Assembly: GCA_019232625.1 (NCBI GenBank)
Contig: JAFANP010000050.1
Coordinates: 62,001-126,000, forward strand
Source of the DNA: Alphaproteobacteria bacterium
Lineage (GTDB): Bacteria; Pseudomonadota; Alphaproteobacteria; Sphingomonadales; Sphingomonadaceae
Direction of reading: 5' to 3'
Length of the DNA: 64,000 nt
Shown here: positions 36,834-46,087 of the stretch, in pieces
How the letters are laid out: every line of letters starts with the position of its first letter
How positions within the stretch are numbered: the stretch's first letter is position 1
The notes under the pieces: model-generated
Seen by the model: only the letters and a program-made list of their open reading frames with translations
Database searches by the model: none
Told to the model about the DNA's origin: nothing
Position numbers and translations under genes: made by a program

Positions 36834-37587
36834 CGCCGTCTCCGCCGTCGCCCGCGAGGCCGGCCGCATCGCCGCGGCGCGTTCGGGCAGCGGCTTCGCA
36901 CGGTGGGAGAAGACCTCCGGCAGCCCGGTCTGCGACGTCGATCTGGAGGTGGACGCCTTCCTTCGCGAGCGCCTCCGAGCGCTCGATCCGGAGGCGGGAT
37001 GGCTGTCGGAAGAGACGCTCGACGCCTCCGACCGCATCGAGCGCCCGCGCCTTTGGGTGGTTGACCCGATCGACGGCACCCGCGACTATCTGCGCGGCCG
37101 CAGCGGCTGGTGCGTGTCGGTCGCCCTGGTCGAGGACCGGGTGCCGGTGCTGGGCGTGCTCGACGCTCCGGCGCGGGGCGAGCATTGGGCCGCGCAAAAG
37201 GGCAGGGGGGCGCTGCGCAACGGCATCCCGCTTCGTGCCAGCGGCCGGACGGCGCTGCCCGGCGCGCGGGTGCCCGCCGAGCAGCTGGCGGCGGAAGACG
37301 CCGATCTCCTCGCGGTGCCGAAGCCCAATTCCATCGCCCTTCGAATCGCCCTCGTCGCCGCCGGCGAGGCGGATCTCGTCGCCACCTTGCGGTGGGGCTT
37401 CGAGTGGGACATCGCCGCCGCCGCTCTGATCGCCGCCGAGGCGGGGGCGACGGTGACGGGCGCGCTCGGCCAGCCGCTGGCGTTCAACACGGCGTCGGGG
37501 GAGGCCTTCGGAGTCCTCGCCGCCGCGCCGGGGATCCACGCCGCGGCCGCCGAGAGGCTGCGCGCGCGGGCGCTCGCGCTCGTCTGA
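36826..37587 (+). CDS. inositol-monophosphatase/CysQ-family phosphatase
   Basis: A 253-residue Mg-dependent Li-sensitive phosphatase. Metal-binding motifs are LSEETLDASDR (Glu), 'LWVVDPIDGTRDYLRGRSGW' (DPIDGT) and WDIAAAALIAAEAGA (WD...G). The short distance from SEE to DPIDGT suits CysQ-type 3'(2'),5'-bisphosphate nucleotidases as well as inositol monophosphatases, so substrate is left open. Starts at GTG 36826, overlapping the pmbA stop; the two are coupled. Confidence 0.87.
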   Translation: MLDAVSAVAREAGRIAAARSGSGFARWEKTSGSPVCDVDLEVDAFLRERLRALDPEAGWLSEETLDASDRIERPRLWVVDPIDGTRDYLRGRSGWCVSVALVEDRVPVLGVLDAPARGEHWAAQKGRGALRNGIPLRASGRTALPGARVPAEQLAAEDADLLAVPKPNSIALRIALVAAGEADLVATLRWGFEWDIAAAALIAAEAGATVTGALGQPLAFNTASGEAFGVLAAAPGIHAAAAERLRARALALV

Positions 37588-37688
37588 GCCTTCGCCGGAG
37601 CTTCGTCGCGCCGGGCGGGGTCTTCGCAGCAGGCCCCTTCGACTTCCCGCGGTTAAAGGCGTAAGCTCTCCCGACTGGAGGGTCGAGG

Positions 37689-38693
37689 ATGAGGAAGCTG
37701 GCAATTCTGCTCCTGTCGCTGGCCGCGGTCGGCGCCGCGCCGCCCGATCCCGCCGCCCCGCAGCCGGCCGCCCCGAGCCGGCCCGCCGCCGAGGCTCCCC
37801 CGCTCCCGGGCGAGGAGGGGTTCGCGGTCGATTTCGGCGAGGACCGCCACGAGCGCATGACGGTGCCGGTCAGCATCGGCGCGCGCGGCCCCTATCGCTT
37901 CATCGTCGACACCGGCGCCGAGCGGACGGTGATCGCGCGCGAGCTCGCCTCCACGCTGCAGCTGATCGCTTCGGGCAAGGCCCGGCTTCACAGCATGACC
38001 GAGGTCAGCGACATCCAGACGGTCGCCATCCCCGCGCTGGAAGTGGGCGGAAAGGAAGTGCGCGGCATCCAGGCGCCGGCGCTCGAGCGCCGCAATCTCG
38101 GCGCGGAGGGGATGCTCGGCGTCGACTCGCTCCAGGCGCAGCGTGTCTCCTTCGATTTCGACCGCCAGCAGATGACGGTGGTGCCCTCGCGCAAGCACGA
38201 GGAAAGCTGGACCCAAGACGCGATCGTGGTGCGGGCCCAGAACCGGTTCGGCCACCTGGTCCTCGTCGACGCCTCGGTCGAGGGGCAGAAGGTGTGGGTG
38301 ATCGTCGATACCGGCGCTCAGGCGACGGTCGGCAACGGCGCGCTGCTGCGCAAGCTCCAGAAGAAGGGCAAGCTCAAGTCTCTGGCAGCGGTCGAGATGA
38401 TCAGCGTCACCGGCGGCCGGCTCACCGCCGACCAGTCGCTGGTCAAGCATATCCGCCTCGGCGGCGTCGACATCTACGACCTCCCGGTCGCCTTCGCCGA
38501 CGTCCATCCGTTCAAGCAGCTCGGCCTCACCGACCGCCCCGCCATCCTCCTCGGCATGGACGCGCTGCGGCTGTTCGAGCGCGTCTCGGTCGATTTCGCC
38601 AATCGCCGGGTCCGCCTCCTCGCCCCCGGCCGCTCCGAACGCGCCCCCTCGACCCAAAGCGCCCTCGCCAGCGTCCCGAAATCCGGCGCCTGA
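37689..38693 (+). CDS. exported retropepsin-like aspartic protease family protein
   Basis: A 334-residue protein with a signal peptide (MRKLAILLLSLAAVGAAP), a Pro/Ala linker and two retropepsin-like repeats: 'YRFIVDTGAERTVIARELAS' (about 74-95) and WVIVDTGAQATVGNGALLRK (about 205-225), each with the DTGA aspartate. The repeats would form an intramolecular pseudo-dimer like eukaryotic pepsins. Followed by LGMDALRLFERVSVDF, the second strand signature. Likely periplasmic protease, unknown substrate. Monocistronic, TGGAGGG before the ATG. Confidence 0.85.
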   Translation: MRKLAILLLSLAAVGAAPPDPAAPQPAAPSRPAAEAPPLPGEEGFAVDFGEDRHERMTVPVSIGARGPYRFIVDTGAERTVIARELASTLQLIASGKARLHSMTEVSDIQTVAIPALEVGGKEVRGIQAPALERRNLGAEGMLGVDSLQAQRVSFDFDRQQMTVVPSRKHEESWTQDAIVVRAQNRFGHLVLVDASVEGQKVWVIVDTGAQATVGNGALLRKLQKKGKLKSLAAVEMISVTGGRLTADQSLVKHIRLGGVDIYDLPVAFADVHPFKQLGLTDRPAILLGMDALRLFERVSVDFANRRVRLLAPGRSERAPSTQSALASVPKSGA

Positions 38694-38700
38694 GCCATTC

Positions 38701-38751
38701 CTCCCCCGGCTTTGCGGGGGAGGGGGACCAGGCGAAGCCTGGTGGAGGGGG
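38701..38751. repeat. dispersed repeat, intergenic copy of the element in the acyl-CoA dehydrogenase
   Basis: CTCCCCCGGCTTTGCGGGGG stem-loop followed by AGGGGGACCAGGCGAAGCCT and GGTGGAGGGGG. It directly follows the protease stop. A related inverted segment (CTCGCCGGCAAATGCCGGGG) lies further right at 38775-38805, so the whole 38.70-38.80 kb stretch is repeat-derived. The coding copy is at 13224-13271. Confidence 0.8.
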
Positions 38752-38926
38752 ATCCTTGCCGCACCGGAAGACCCCCTCGCCGGCAAATGCCGGGGAGGAA
38801 AGGGCGGTCCGTCGACCCGCGCGCCGTCTAGCCCGTCGGCGCGACGTTGAACCCGGATCATTCATTGTCACGGAAGAGGCGGAGGCGACGGCCCCCGCCG
38901 AACCGGCGGGACGCCATCCTCCGCCC

Positions 38927-39355
38927 CTATGCCACCCGCGGCACGCGCAGCCTCGGTATGTCGATCTTCGGGCAGCGGTTCATCACCACCTTGAGGCCCG
39001 CGGCCTCGGCGCGGGCGGCGGCTTCGTCGTTGACGACTCCGATCTGCATCCACACCGACTTGGCGCCGGCGGCGATCGCCTCGTCCACCGCCTCGCCGGC
39101 GGCATGGGGGCGGCGGAAGATGTCGACCATGTCGATCGGCTCGCCGATCTGCGCGAGCTCGCGCCACACATATTCGCCGTGGACATGCTCGCCGGTGATC
39201 TGCGGGTTGACCGGGAAGACGCGGTAGCCGTGGTCCTGGAGGAACTTCATCACGCCGTAGCTCGGCCGGTCGGGGCGGTCGGACGCGCCGATCATCGCGA
39301 TCGTCCGGGTCGAGGCGAGCAGTTCGGCTATGTCTTTGTCGCGGGTCAGGGGCAT
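38927..39355 (-). CDS. CoA-binding domain protein (YccU-like)
   Basis: A 142-residue Rossmann-fold CoA-binding protein: 'TRTIAMIGASDRPDRPSYGV' with FLQDHGYRVFPVNPQITGEH, VDIFRRPHAAGEAVDEAIAA and the Cys-containing NRCPKIDIPRL. The same domain occurs in succinyl-CoA synthetase alpha; single-domain members bind CoA but have no defined reaction. GAGGA precedes ATG and lies over the end of the 32-residue ORF upstream, suggesting co-transcription with it. Confidence 0.88.
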   Translation of the reverse strand: MPLTRDKDIAELLASTRTIAMIGASDRPDRPSYGVMKFLQDHGYRVFPVNPQITGEHVHGEYVWRELAQIGEPIDMVDIFRRPHAAGEAVDEAIAAGAKSVWMQIGVVNDEAAARAEAAGLKVVMNRCPKIDIPRLRVPRVA

Positions 39356-39366
39356 CGGCGGGGTCC

Positions 39367-39465
39367 TCAGCGCGAGGAGGTGCGGGAAAGTTCGCGAAGG
39401 GTGAGGAGGCCATAGGTCAGCCCCGTCACGCCGAAAAAGATGAGGAGAAGCCCGACGACAGCCAT
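39367..39465 (-). CDS. 32-residue single-helix membrane micro-protein
   Basis: ATG at 39465 with GGAG eight bases before it (within the end of the upstream ORF). Translation: MAVVGLLLIFFGVTGLTYGL, then LTLRELSRTSSR, stop TGA at 39367-39369. One hydrophobic helix with a basic C-terminal tail, so N-out/C-in insertion is expected. Two bases separate it from the 87-residue ORF and 11 from the CoA-binding gene, all on the minus strand. Unknown function. Confidence 0.6.
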   Translation of the reverse strand: MAVVGLLLIFFGVTGLTYGLLTLRELSRTSSR

Positions 39466-39467
39466 CT

Positions 39468-39731
39468 TTAATCTCCCAAGCAGCGGAGCAACCGTGATTG
39501 AGCCTCCGCCGTCAGCCGTTGGCGGCCCGACACGTCTAACGCCTGGCCGAGCGTCTCGTCTCCCAAAAACTGCGCCGCCAAGGCGCAGCTCTGTTCACTG
39601 CGGCTGCTCCAGTCGTGCACCACGGTGAACGTGCCCGCTATGACGCTGCCGAGGCTGGCGGAGATCAGCAACGTTATCCACCCGTGCTGGCGTGGCGGCC
39701 GAACGGCATGTGTCGCGGGAGCCCTACCCAT
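39468..39731 (-). CDS. 87-residue membrane-anchored hypothetical protein
   Basis: One hydrophobic segment (GWITLLISASLGSVIAGTFT) after a short basic N-terminus, then a soluble helical region SSRSEQSCALAAQFLGDETL with two Cys (SCALAA, LLRCLGD). Less GC-rich than its surroundings. No good ribosome site is visible at ATG 39731, and a later start would still keep the helix. Downstream of mrp by 41 bases and just ahead of the 32-residue micro-protein. Not recognised. Confidence 0.5.
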   Translation of the reverse strand: MGRAPATHAVRPPRQHGWITLLISASLGSVIAGTFTVVHDWSSRSEQSCALAAQFLGDETLGQALDVSGRQRLTAEAQSRLLRCLGD

Positions 39732-39772
39732 TCAGCCGTCGTAACGATAAAATTTCTGACCCGCAATCAACG

Positions 39773-40774
39773 CTAACCGAAACACGGAGATCCGAGGAGC
39801 CTCTCCGCGATCGCCCTGAACGCGGCCGCTTCCTCACCGTCGCCGGCGGCGGGCGGCACGCCCGCGTCGGAGTCGCGGCGGATCGCGAGGGCCAGCGGGA
39901 TGCGGCCGAGGAACGGGATGTCGAGCACCTTGGCGGCGGCCTCGGCGCCGCCGGCGCCGAAGGGGTCGGAGATCTCGCCGCAATGCGGGCAGGCATAGCC
40001 GGACATGTTCTCGACCAGGCCGAGCAGCGGAACGCCCGTCTTGCGGAACAGGTCGATCGCCCGTGTCGCGTCGATCAGCGCGAGGTCCTGCGGCGTCGAG
40101 ACGATCACCGCGCCGGCCGGCTTCCACTTCTGGATCAGCGACAGCTGGACGTCGCCCGTGCCCGGCGGCAGGTCGACGACCAGGATTTCCGTATCGCCCC
40201 AGTCGGCGTCGAGCAGCTGGCCGAGCGCGCTCGTCGCCATCGGCCCCCGCCAGGCGAGCGCCCGTCCCGGCTCGACCAGCTGGCCGATCGACAGCATCTT
40301 GATGCCGTGCGCCTGGGTCGGCACGATCTGCTTGCCAACCGCCTCGGGCCGGTCGTGGCTGCCCATGATCCGCGGCTGCGACGGGCCGTATATGTCGGCG
40401 TCGACCAGCCCGACGCGGCGGCCGGCGCGGGCGAGCGCGACGGCAAGGTTGGCGGCGACCGTCGACTTGCCGACGCCGCCCTTGCCGCTGCCGACGGCGA
40501 GGATCGTCCGCGCCGCTTTCTCCGCGGTGGCCGCGATGCGCACCTCGCCTACCCCGGCGACGCCGAGCAGTGCGGCGCGCACCGCCGCCTCCAGCGCGGC
40601 GCGCTCGGCCGCTGAGAGGCCGCCGACGTCGAGGACGAGGCTCGCCACATCCTCTCGCAGGCGCAGCGCGGAGGCCCGCGCCGCGGCGCCGGGGACGCGC
40701 TCAAGCGCCGCGCTCAGCAAGGGATGGTCCGGGGCCACGACGCCGCAGATAGGGGCGCGCGCCGCGCTTGCCAC
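39773..40774 (-). CDS. apbC: Mrp/ApbC-type iron-sulfur carrier ATPase
   Basis: A 333-residue P-loop NTPase that carries and delivers Fe-S clusters. The N-terminal MIP18-like (DUF59) domain (1-90) precedes the deviant Walker A VGSGKGGVGKSTVAANLAVA, then LVDADIYGPSQPRIMG, 'ILVVDLPPGTGDVQLSLIQ' and the cluster-binding CPHC in SGYACPHCGEISDPFG. Start appears to be GTG 40774, only 35 bases from the divergent hflK ATG. Followed on the minus strand by two tiny ORFs and a CoA-binding protein. Confidence 0.93.
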   Translation of the reverse strand: MASAARAPICGVVAPDHPLLSAALERVPGAAARASALRLREDVASLVLDVGGLSAAERAALEAAVRAALLGVAGVGEVRIAATAEKAARTILAVGSGKGGVGKSTVAANLAVALARAGRRVGLVDADIYGPSQPRIMGSHDRPEAVGKQIVPTQAHGIKMLSIGQLVEPGRALAWRGPMATSALGQLLDADWGDTEILVVDLPPGTGDVQLSLIQKWKPAGAVIVSTPQDLALIDATRAIDLFRKTGVPLLGLVENMSGYACPHCGEISDPFGAGGAEAAAKVLDIPFLGRIPLALAIRRDSDAGVPPAAGDGEEAAAFRAIAERLLGSPCFG

Positions 40775-40809
40775 TGTTTTTCGCGGGGGCCGGCACCTAT
40801 AAAGGCTTC
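40775..40809 (+). promoter_or_regulatory. possible hflK promoter with very short leader
   Basis: TATAAA at 40798-40803 lies six bases before the hflK ATG at 40810, in the 35-base gap between divergent mrp and hflK. With TGTTTT 17 bases upstream (40775-40780) as a poor -35, transcription would start at or near the ATG and give a leaderless message. The -35 match is weak. Confidence 0.3.
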
Positions 40810-41892
40810 ATGAGAGCGATTTTCGGGTGGGGCGCGCGGCTGGCGGCCAGTTTGAACGAGAACAAGGGCGGCCCTTGGGGTTCTTCCGGCGGCGACGGCG
40901 GCTCGGGCGGCGACGGCCCGCGCAATCCCTGGGAGCAGCCGCCGCGGCGGCGCCGGCCGCTGGCCACGGGCGGCAATCTCGGCTCGATCGAGGATCTGCT
41001 CAAGAAGGGTCGCGAGCGCTTCGGCGGCCGCTTCCCCCACCAGGAGGGCCGGCCCTATTGGCTCTACGGCCTCGGCGTCTTCGTCCTGCTCTGGGTGCTG
41101 TTCACCAGCTTCCACCTCGTCGACCCGCAGGAGAAAGGCGTCGTCACCCTGTTCGGCCGCTACAGCCGCACGGTGGGGCCGGGCATCAACTTCACCTTGC
41201 CGATGCCGATCGAGCGCCTGCAGAAGGTGGACGTCAGCGAGATCCGCACCACCGACATCGGCTCGCCCGACCGCAACAACGAGAACCTCATCCTCAGCGG
41301 CGACCAGAACATCATCGATCTGGCCTATTCCGTGCGCTGGACGATCCGCGACCCGCAAATGTACCTGTTCCAGATCCAGGACCCGGACAAGACGATCAGC
41401 GAGGTTGCGGAGAGCGCGATGCGCGCCATCGTCGCCACCGTCTCACTCGACGACGCGATCGGCGCGGGGCGCAGCGACATCGAGCAGCGCGTCGCCCTCC
41501 TCATGCAGCAGATGCTCGACCGCTACGGCGCCGGAGTCAGGATCGAGGGCGTGGCGATCAAGCAGTCCGATCCGCCCGACGCGGTCAACAACGCCTTCAA
41601 GGAGGTGACCGCGGCGCAGCAGGAGGCCCAGTCCTACATCAACCAGGCCCGCGCCTACGCCCAGCAGGTGACGGCGCGCGCGCAGGGCGAGGCGGCGGCC
41701 TTCGACAAGGTCTACGCGCAGTACAAGCTCGCCCCCGAGGTCACCCGGCGCCGCATGTATTACGACACGATGGAAAGGGTCCTCTCAAAGGTGGACAAGA
41801 CGATCGTCGAGGCGCCGGGCGTGACGCCCTATCTCGCCCTTCCGGAGCTTCGCGACCGGCCCAAGGCGCAGGCCGAGGGGGCGGCGCGATGA
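40810..41892 (+). CDS. hflK: FtsH modulator HflK
   Basis: A 360-residue membrane SPFH protein. A Gly/Pro-rich cytoplasmic N-terminus (GGDGGSGGDGPRNPWEQPPR) precedes one helix (YWLYGLGVFVLLWVLFTSFH), then the band-7 domain beginning VDPQEKGVVTLFGRYSRTVG. The typical HflK stretch QSYINQARAYAQQVTARAQG lies in the C-terminal coiled coil. HflK and HflC form a large periplasmic cage around FtsH. ATG 40810 gives the family N-terminus. Its TGA overlaps the hflC ATG (ATGA). Confidence 0.95.
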   Translation: MRAIFGWGARLAASLNENKGGPWGSSGGDGGSGGDGPRNPWEQPPRRRRPLATGGNLGSIEDLLKKGRERFGGRFPHQEGRPYWLYGLGVFVLLWVLFTSFHLVDPQEKGVVTLFGRYSRTVGPGINFTLPMPIERLQKVDVSEIRTTDIGSPDRNNENLILSGDQNIIDLAYSVRWTIRDPQMYLFQIQDPDKTISEVAESAMRAIVATVSLDDAIGAGRSDIEQRVALLMQQMLDRYGAGVRIEGVAIKQSDPPDAVNNAFKEVTAAQQEAQSYINQARAYAQQVTARAQGEAAAFDKVYAQYKLAPEVTRRRMYYDTMERVLSKVDKTIVEAPGVTPYLALPELRDRPKAQAEGAAR

Positions 41893-42761
41893 GCGGGGCG
41901 CTGCGCAACCCGATCGCCCTTGCGGTCCTCGCGATCATCCTCCTCGTCCTCGCCGGGGCGACCTTCGCGACCGTGCCGGAGACCAAGCAGGCGGTGATCG
42001 TCCGCTTCGGCCAGCCGCAAAGGGTGATCAATCCCTATCGCGACGGCCAGTCGTTCGGCCAGACCGGCGCCGGCCTCATCGCCCGCTACCCGTTCATGGA
42101 GCAGATCGTCTGGATCGATAAGCGCATCCTGTCGATTGACATGGATCGCCAGCAGGTGCTCTCGACCGACCAGCTTCGCCTCCAGGTCGACGCCTTCGCC
42201 CGCTACCGCATCGTCAATCCGCTGCAGATGTACATCACCGCCAAGACGGAGGAGAATGTCAGCGCGCAGCTGAAGCCGATCCTCGGCTCGGCGATCCGCA
42301 ACGAGCTCGGTAAACGGCCCTTCGCCTCGCTGCTCAGCCCGGAGCGGGGGCAGATGATGACCAACATCAGAACCGCCCTCAACCGGGTCGCCGCCCAATA
42401 TGGCGCGCAGATCGTCGACGTGCGAATCAAGCGCGCCGACCTGCCCGAGGGGACGCCGCTCGATTCCGCCTTCCAGCGGATGCGCACCGCCCGCCAGCAG
42501 GAAGCCGGCTCGATCCGCGCCCAGGGCTACAAGCAGGCGCAGATCATCAAGGCCGAGGCCGATGCGGAGGCCGCCAGCACTTATGCGGAGGCCTTCGGCA
42601 AGGACCCTGACTTCTACGACTTCTACCGCGCCATGCAGTCTTACGAGACGACGTTCGTCACGGGCGCGCAGGGCCAGGGGCAGGCGCAGGACCAGAGCCG
42701 CACCAACATCATCCTCTCTCCGGAGAACGACTATCTGAGGGAGTTTCGCGGCCGAAAATAA
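41889..42761 (+). CDS. hflC: FtsH modulator HflC
   Basis: 290 residues: an N-terminal helix (NPIALAVLAIILLVLAGATF), then a SPFH domain with KQAVIVRFGQPQRVINPYRD, 'ARYRIVNPLQMYITAKTEEN' and the conserved SIRAQGYKQAQIIKAEADAE near the C-terminus. Partner of HflK with translational coupling through a four-base overlap. Together they control access of substrates to the FtsH protease. Confidence 0.95.
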   Translation: MSGALRNPIALAVLAIILLVLAGATFATVPETKQAVIVRFGQPQRVINPYRDGQSFGQTGAGLIARYPFMEQIVWIDKRILSIDMDRQQVLSTDQLRLQVDAFARYRIVNPLQMYITAKTEENVSAQLKPILGSAIRNELGKRPFASLLSPERGQMMTNIRTALNRVAAQYGAQIVDVRIKRADLPEGTPLDSAFQRMRTARQQEAGSIRAQGYKQAQIIKAEADAEAASTYAEAFGKDPDFYDFYRAMQSYETTFVTGAQGQGQAQDQSRTNIILSPENDYLREFRGRK

Positions 42762-42889
42762 GCGCTGAGCGCCACTTTCGCCACCATTCAAATCCCGTTC
42801 AGCCGCACCACATAGCTTCGGACAGCTTCAAGTCGCGCCGCGGTGCTGCCCAGCCGGGGCGCGAACGAGACCAAGAGGAGATCGAACAC

Positions 42890-44449
42890 GTGCGTTATGT
42901 CTATGGCCTCTCCGCCGCCCTACTCCTGGGCGGCGCCGCCGCGACGCTGACGGTTGGGCCGGTCGGCGCCCAGACGGCCCAGAATGAGCCGGGCAGCATG
43001 GCCGCCGCCGCCCCCCGCGCCGGCGCGCCGATGAGCTTCGCCGACCTTGCCGCCAGGTTGCAGCCGGCGGTGGTCAACATCTCGACAAAGCAGACGGTGC
43101 GGGTCAGCCAGAACAGCCAGCTTCCGCCGGGCTTCGAGGAGTTCTTCCGCCAGTTCGGCGCGCCCGTTCCCGGCCAGGGCGACGACAACGGCCCGGTCAC
43201 CCAGCGCGGCGGCTCGCTCGGCTCCGGCTTCCTCATCTCCGCCGACGGCTACGTGGTGACCAACAACCACGTCATCTCCCCGGCGCGGACCGGAGCGACG
43301 GTCGATTCGATCACCGTCATCCTCTCCGACCGGCGCGAATATGAGGCGAAGCTGATCGGCCGCGACCAGGCCTCCGACCTGGCGCTGCTCAAGATCAACG
43401 CCACCAATCTTCCCTACGTCAATTTCGGCGATTCGACGCGCACCCGCGTCGGCGACTGGGTGGTGGCGATCGGCAATCCGTTCGGCCTCGGCGGCACGGT
43501 GACGGCCGGCATCGTCTCGGCGCTCCACCGCAACATCGGCTCGGGCGTCTACGACCGCTACATCCAGACCGACGCGTCCATCAACATGGGCAATTCGGGC
43601 GGTCCGATGTTCGACCTGAACGGCAACGTCATCGGAATCAACACCGCCCTCTACTCGCCGACGGGCGGCAATATCGGCATCGGCTTCGCCATCCCGGCGG
43701 AGCAGGCGCGGCCGGTGATCGAGGCGCTTCGCCGCGGCGCGAAGGTGTCGCGCGGCTATATCGGAGTCAGCCTCCAGGACATCACCGACGATATCGCCGC
43801 CTCGCTCGGCGTGCCGAAGAATCGCGGCGAGCTGATCCGCGGAGTGACGCCGGGCGGCCCGGCGGCCCGCGGCGGCATCCAGCAGGGCGACGTCGTGATC
43901 AGCGTCAACAACCAGCCGGTGACCCCGGACCAGTCGCTCGCCTACCTCGTCTCGCAGCAGCCGGTCGGCTCGCGCGTGCCGCTCGAGGTGATCCGCGACG
44001 GGCGCCGCCAGACGGTCACAGTGACGGTCGGCGAGCGTCCCAGCGAGGACGAGCTTGCGCGTCTCGGCGGGGTCGAGGACGAGCAGCCGGTCCGCGACCC
44101 GGCGGAGGGGCAGCAGTCGGCGAGCCAGCGCTCGACCCGCGAGAGCCTCGGCCTCACCCTCCAGCCGCTGACGCCGGAGATCGCCCGCTCGCTTCGCCTC
44201 AACGATTCCAATCTGCGCGGCGTGGTGGTCTCGAGCGTCAATCCGAGCAGCGACGCCGCGTCGAAGGGAATCCAGGCCGGCGACATCATCCTGTCGATCA
44301 ACCAGCGGGCGACCGCCACGCCGGACCAGGCCGCCGCGGCCGTCGCCGCCGCCCGAGCGGCGGGACGCAACTCGGTGCTGGTGCTGATCCGCCGCGGCAA
44401 CGCTCAGGCCGGCTATTTCGGAATCGAGCTGATGCAGCCCGGCCGCTGA
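42890..44449 (+). CDS. degP: DegP/HtrA-family periplasmic serine endoprotease
   Basis: 519 residues: signal peptide ([20 protein letters not shown]), trypsin-like domain with catalytic triad His127 ([10 protein letters not shown]), Asp163 (ASDLALLKI) and Ser236 ([14 protein letters not shown]), and two PDZ domains (about 300-395 and 420-515) with [20 protein letters not shown] and [20 protein letters not shown]. Periplasmic protein quality control. Start GTG 42890 after AAGAGGAG. It lies 128 bases after hflC; hflK-hflC-degP is a common proteobacterial order. Confidence 0.95.
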   Translation: MRYVYGLSAALLLGGAAATLTVGPVGAQTAQNEPGSMAAAAPRAGAPMSFADLAARLQPAVVNISTKQTVRVSQNSQLPPGFEEFFRQFGAPVPGQGDDNGPVTQRGGSLGSGFLISADGYVVTNNHVISPARTGATVDSITVILSDRREYEAKLIGRDQASDLALLKINATNLPYVNFGDSTRTRVGDWVVAIGNPFGLGGTVTAGIVSALHRNIGSGVYDRYIQTDASINMGNSGGPMFDLNGNVIGINTALYSPTGGNIGIGFAIPAEQARPVIEALRRGAKVSRGYIGVSLQDITDDIAASLGVPKNRGELIRGVTPGGPAARGGIQQGDVVISVNNQPVTPDQSLAYLVSQQPVGSRVPLEVIRDGRRQTVTVTVGERPSEDELARLGGVEDEQPVRDPAEGQQSASQRSTRESLGLTLQPLTPEIARSLRLNDSNLRGVVVSSVNPSSDAASKGIQAGDIILSINQRATATPDQAAAAVAAARAAGRNSVLVLIRRGNAQAGYFGIELMQPGR

Positions 44450-44457
44450 CGGCGCTT

Positions 44458-44491
44458 GCCGCCCCCCTCCCGTTCGGGGATAGGGGGCGGC
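44458..44491. repeat. hairpin between degP and the HerA-like gene
   Basis: GCCGCCCCCCT pairs with AGGGGGCGGC across a 13-base loop (one-base bulge). It lies nine bases past the degP stop and ends 26 bases before the next start codon. It has no T-run, so it is more likely an mRNA-stabilising or repeat-derived hairpin than a terminator. Confidence 0.5.
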
Positions 44492-44517
44492 GGCCCGGCG
44501 GCAGGAGAGGCAGGCAA

Positions 44518-46086
44518 GTGGAAGACAGCGGCTCCGTTTTCATCGGCCGGGGCGAAGGGGGCTCGCCCCAGCGCCTCGTCCTGAGGCGGGCGAACCGCCA
44601 CGGCCTCGTCGCCGGCGCGACCGGCACCGGCAAGACCGTCACCCTCCAGGGCCTCGCCGAGGGTTTCTCCCGTGCCGGAGTCCCGGTCTTCGTCGCCGAC
44701 GTCAAGGGCGACTTGTCGGGCCTCGCCATGGCCGGCTCGCCGGCCTCCCCCTCGCACGAGGCGTTCGCCGCCCGCGCCGCGGCGATCGGCGACGCGGATT
44801 GGGCCTATTCGGACAATCCCGTGCGGTTCTGGGACCTGTTCGGCCGGCAGGGGCATCCGATCCGCACCACCGTCTCGGAAATGGGTCCGCTCCTCCTCGG
44901 CCGGCTGATGGGCCTCAACGAGGTGCAGGAAGGCGTCCTCACCATCGCCTTCCACGTCGCCGACAAGGACGGGCTGCTTCTCCTCGATCTCGACGATCTG
45001 CAGGCGATGCTCGCCGAATGCGCGAGCCGCGCCGACGAGCTCACCATCACCTACGGCAACGTCTCCAAGCAGAGCGTCGGCGCGATCCAGCGCTCGCTGC
45101 TGCAGCTGCGCAGCCAGGGCGGCGACAGCTTCTTCGGCGAGCCGGCGCTCGACCTTCGGGACTTCTTCGGCACCGACGATAGCGGGCGGGGAATCGTCAA
45201 CATCCTCGCCGCCGACAAGCTGATGGCAAGCCCCAAGCTCTACGCCACCTTCCTCCTCTGGCTGATGAGCGAGCTGTTCGAGCAGCTCCCGGAGGTCGGC
45301 GACCCCGACAAGCCCGAGCTGGTCTTCTTCTTCGACGAGGCGCATCTGCTGTTCGACAATGCGGCGCCGGCCCTGCTCGAGAAGATCGAGCAGGTGGTGC
45401 GCCTGATCCGCTCCAAGGGCGTGGGCGTCTACTTCATCACCCAGAACCCGATCGACGTGCCCGACGCGGTCGCGGCCCAGCTCGGCAACCGCATCCAGCA
45501 CGCCCTGCGCGCCTTCACCCCTGCCGACCTCAAGGGCGTCCGCGCCGCCGCCGAGAGCTTCCGCGCCAATCCGGGCCTCGACGTCGCGACCGCCATCACC
45601 GAGCTCAAGGTCGGCGAGGCGCTCGTCTCGCTGCTCCAGGAGGACGGCTCGCCGACGCCGGTCGAGCGGACTCTGATCCGCATCCCGGGGTCGCGGGTCG
45701 GGCCGGTGACGCCCGCCGAGCGCAAGCTCCTGATCGAGACCGACGAGATAGGCGGCAAGTACGACACGCTGGTCGATCGCGAATCGGCCGAGGAGCGGCT
45801 CGCGGCCAAGGCCGGCCAGGCGCAGGCCGCCGCCGCCCAGGCGAAGGCGGGCGCCGAGCAGGCCAGGGCCGACGCGGCGGCCGAAAAGGCGAGGGCCGCC
45901 GCCGCAAGGATCGAGGCGCGCGAGGAGGCGAAGTGGGCGCGGGAGGCGGCACGGCCCTCGATCGGCGAGAAGATGTTCGAATCCGCCGCCCGCTCCGCCG
46001 CAAGCTCGATCGGCCGGCAGATAGCCGGCCGCGCCGGCGGCCGGATCCTTCGAGGGATACTCGGCAGCTTCCTGGGAGGACGGTGA
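44518..46086 (+). CDS. HerA-like/DUF853 ATPase
   Basis: A 522-residue P-loop ATPase of the DUF853 (YjgR) group. Walker A is in [20 protein letters not shown] (about 28-47), then [20 protein letters not shown]. Walker B/sensor: [20 protein letters not shown] and [20 protein letters not shown]. The C-terminal 110 residues are an Ala/Glu/Lys/Arg coiled coil rich in [17 protein letters not shown], ending in a Gly/Arg segment. Family function unsettled (DNA translocase-like). Start GTG 44518 after GGAGAGG. One base separates its stop from the next ATG. Confidence 0.9.
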   Translation: MEDSGSVFIGRGEGGSPQRLVLRRANRHGLVAGATGTGKTVTLQGLAEGFSRAGVPVFVADVKGDLSGLAMAGSPASPSHEAFAARAAAIGDADWAYSDNPVRFWDLFGRQGHPIRTTVSEMGPLLLGRLMGLNEVQEGVLTIAFHVADKDGLLLLDLDDLQAMLAECASRADELTITYGNVSKQSVGAIQRSLLQLRSQGGDSFFGEPALDLRDFFGTDDSGRGIVNILAADKLMASPKLYATFLLWLMSELFEQLPEVGDPDKPELVFFFDEAHLLFDNAAPALLEKIEQVVRLIRSKGVGVYFITQNPIDVPDAVAAQLGNRIQHALRAFTPADLKGVRAAAESFRANPGLDVATAITELKVGEALVSLLQEDGSPTPVERTLIRIPGSRVGPVTPAERKLLIETDEIGGKYDTLVDRESAEERLAAKAGQAQAAAAQAKAGAEQARADAAAEKARAAAARIEAREEAKWAREAARPSIGEKMFESAARSAASSIGRQIAGRAGGRILRGILGSFLGGR

Positions 46087-46087
46087 G

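Noticed and set aside
38860-38926. CCCGCCG/CGGCGGG hairpin as terminator of the CoA-binding gene
   Set aside because: No T-run follows on the minus strand and the pairing is short; left unannotated.
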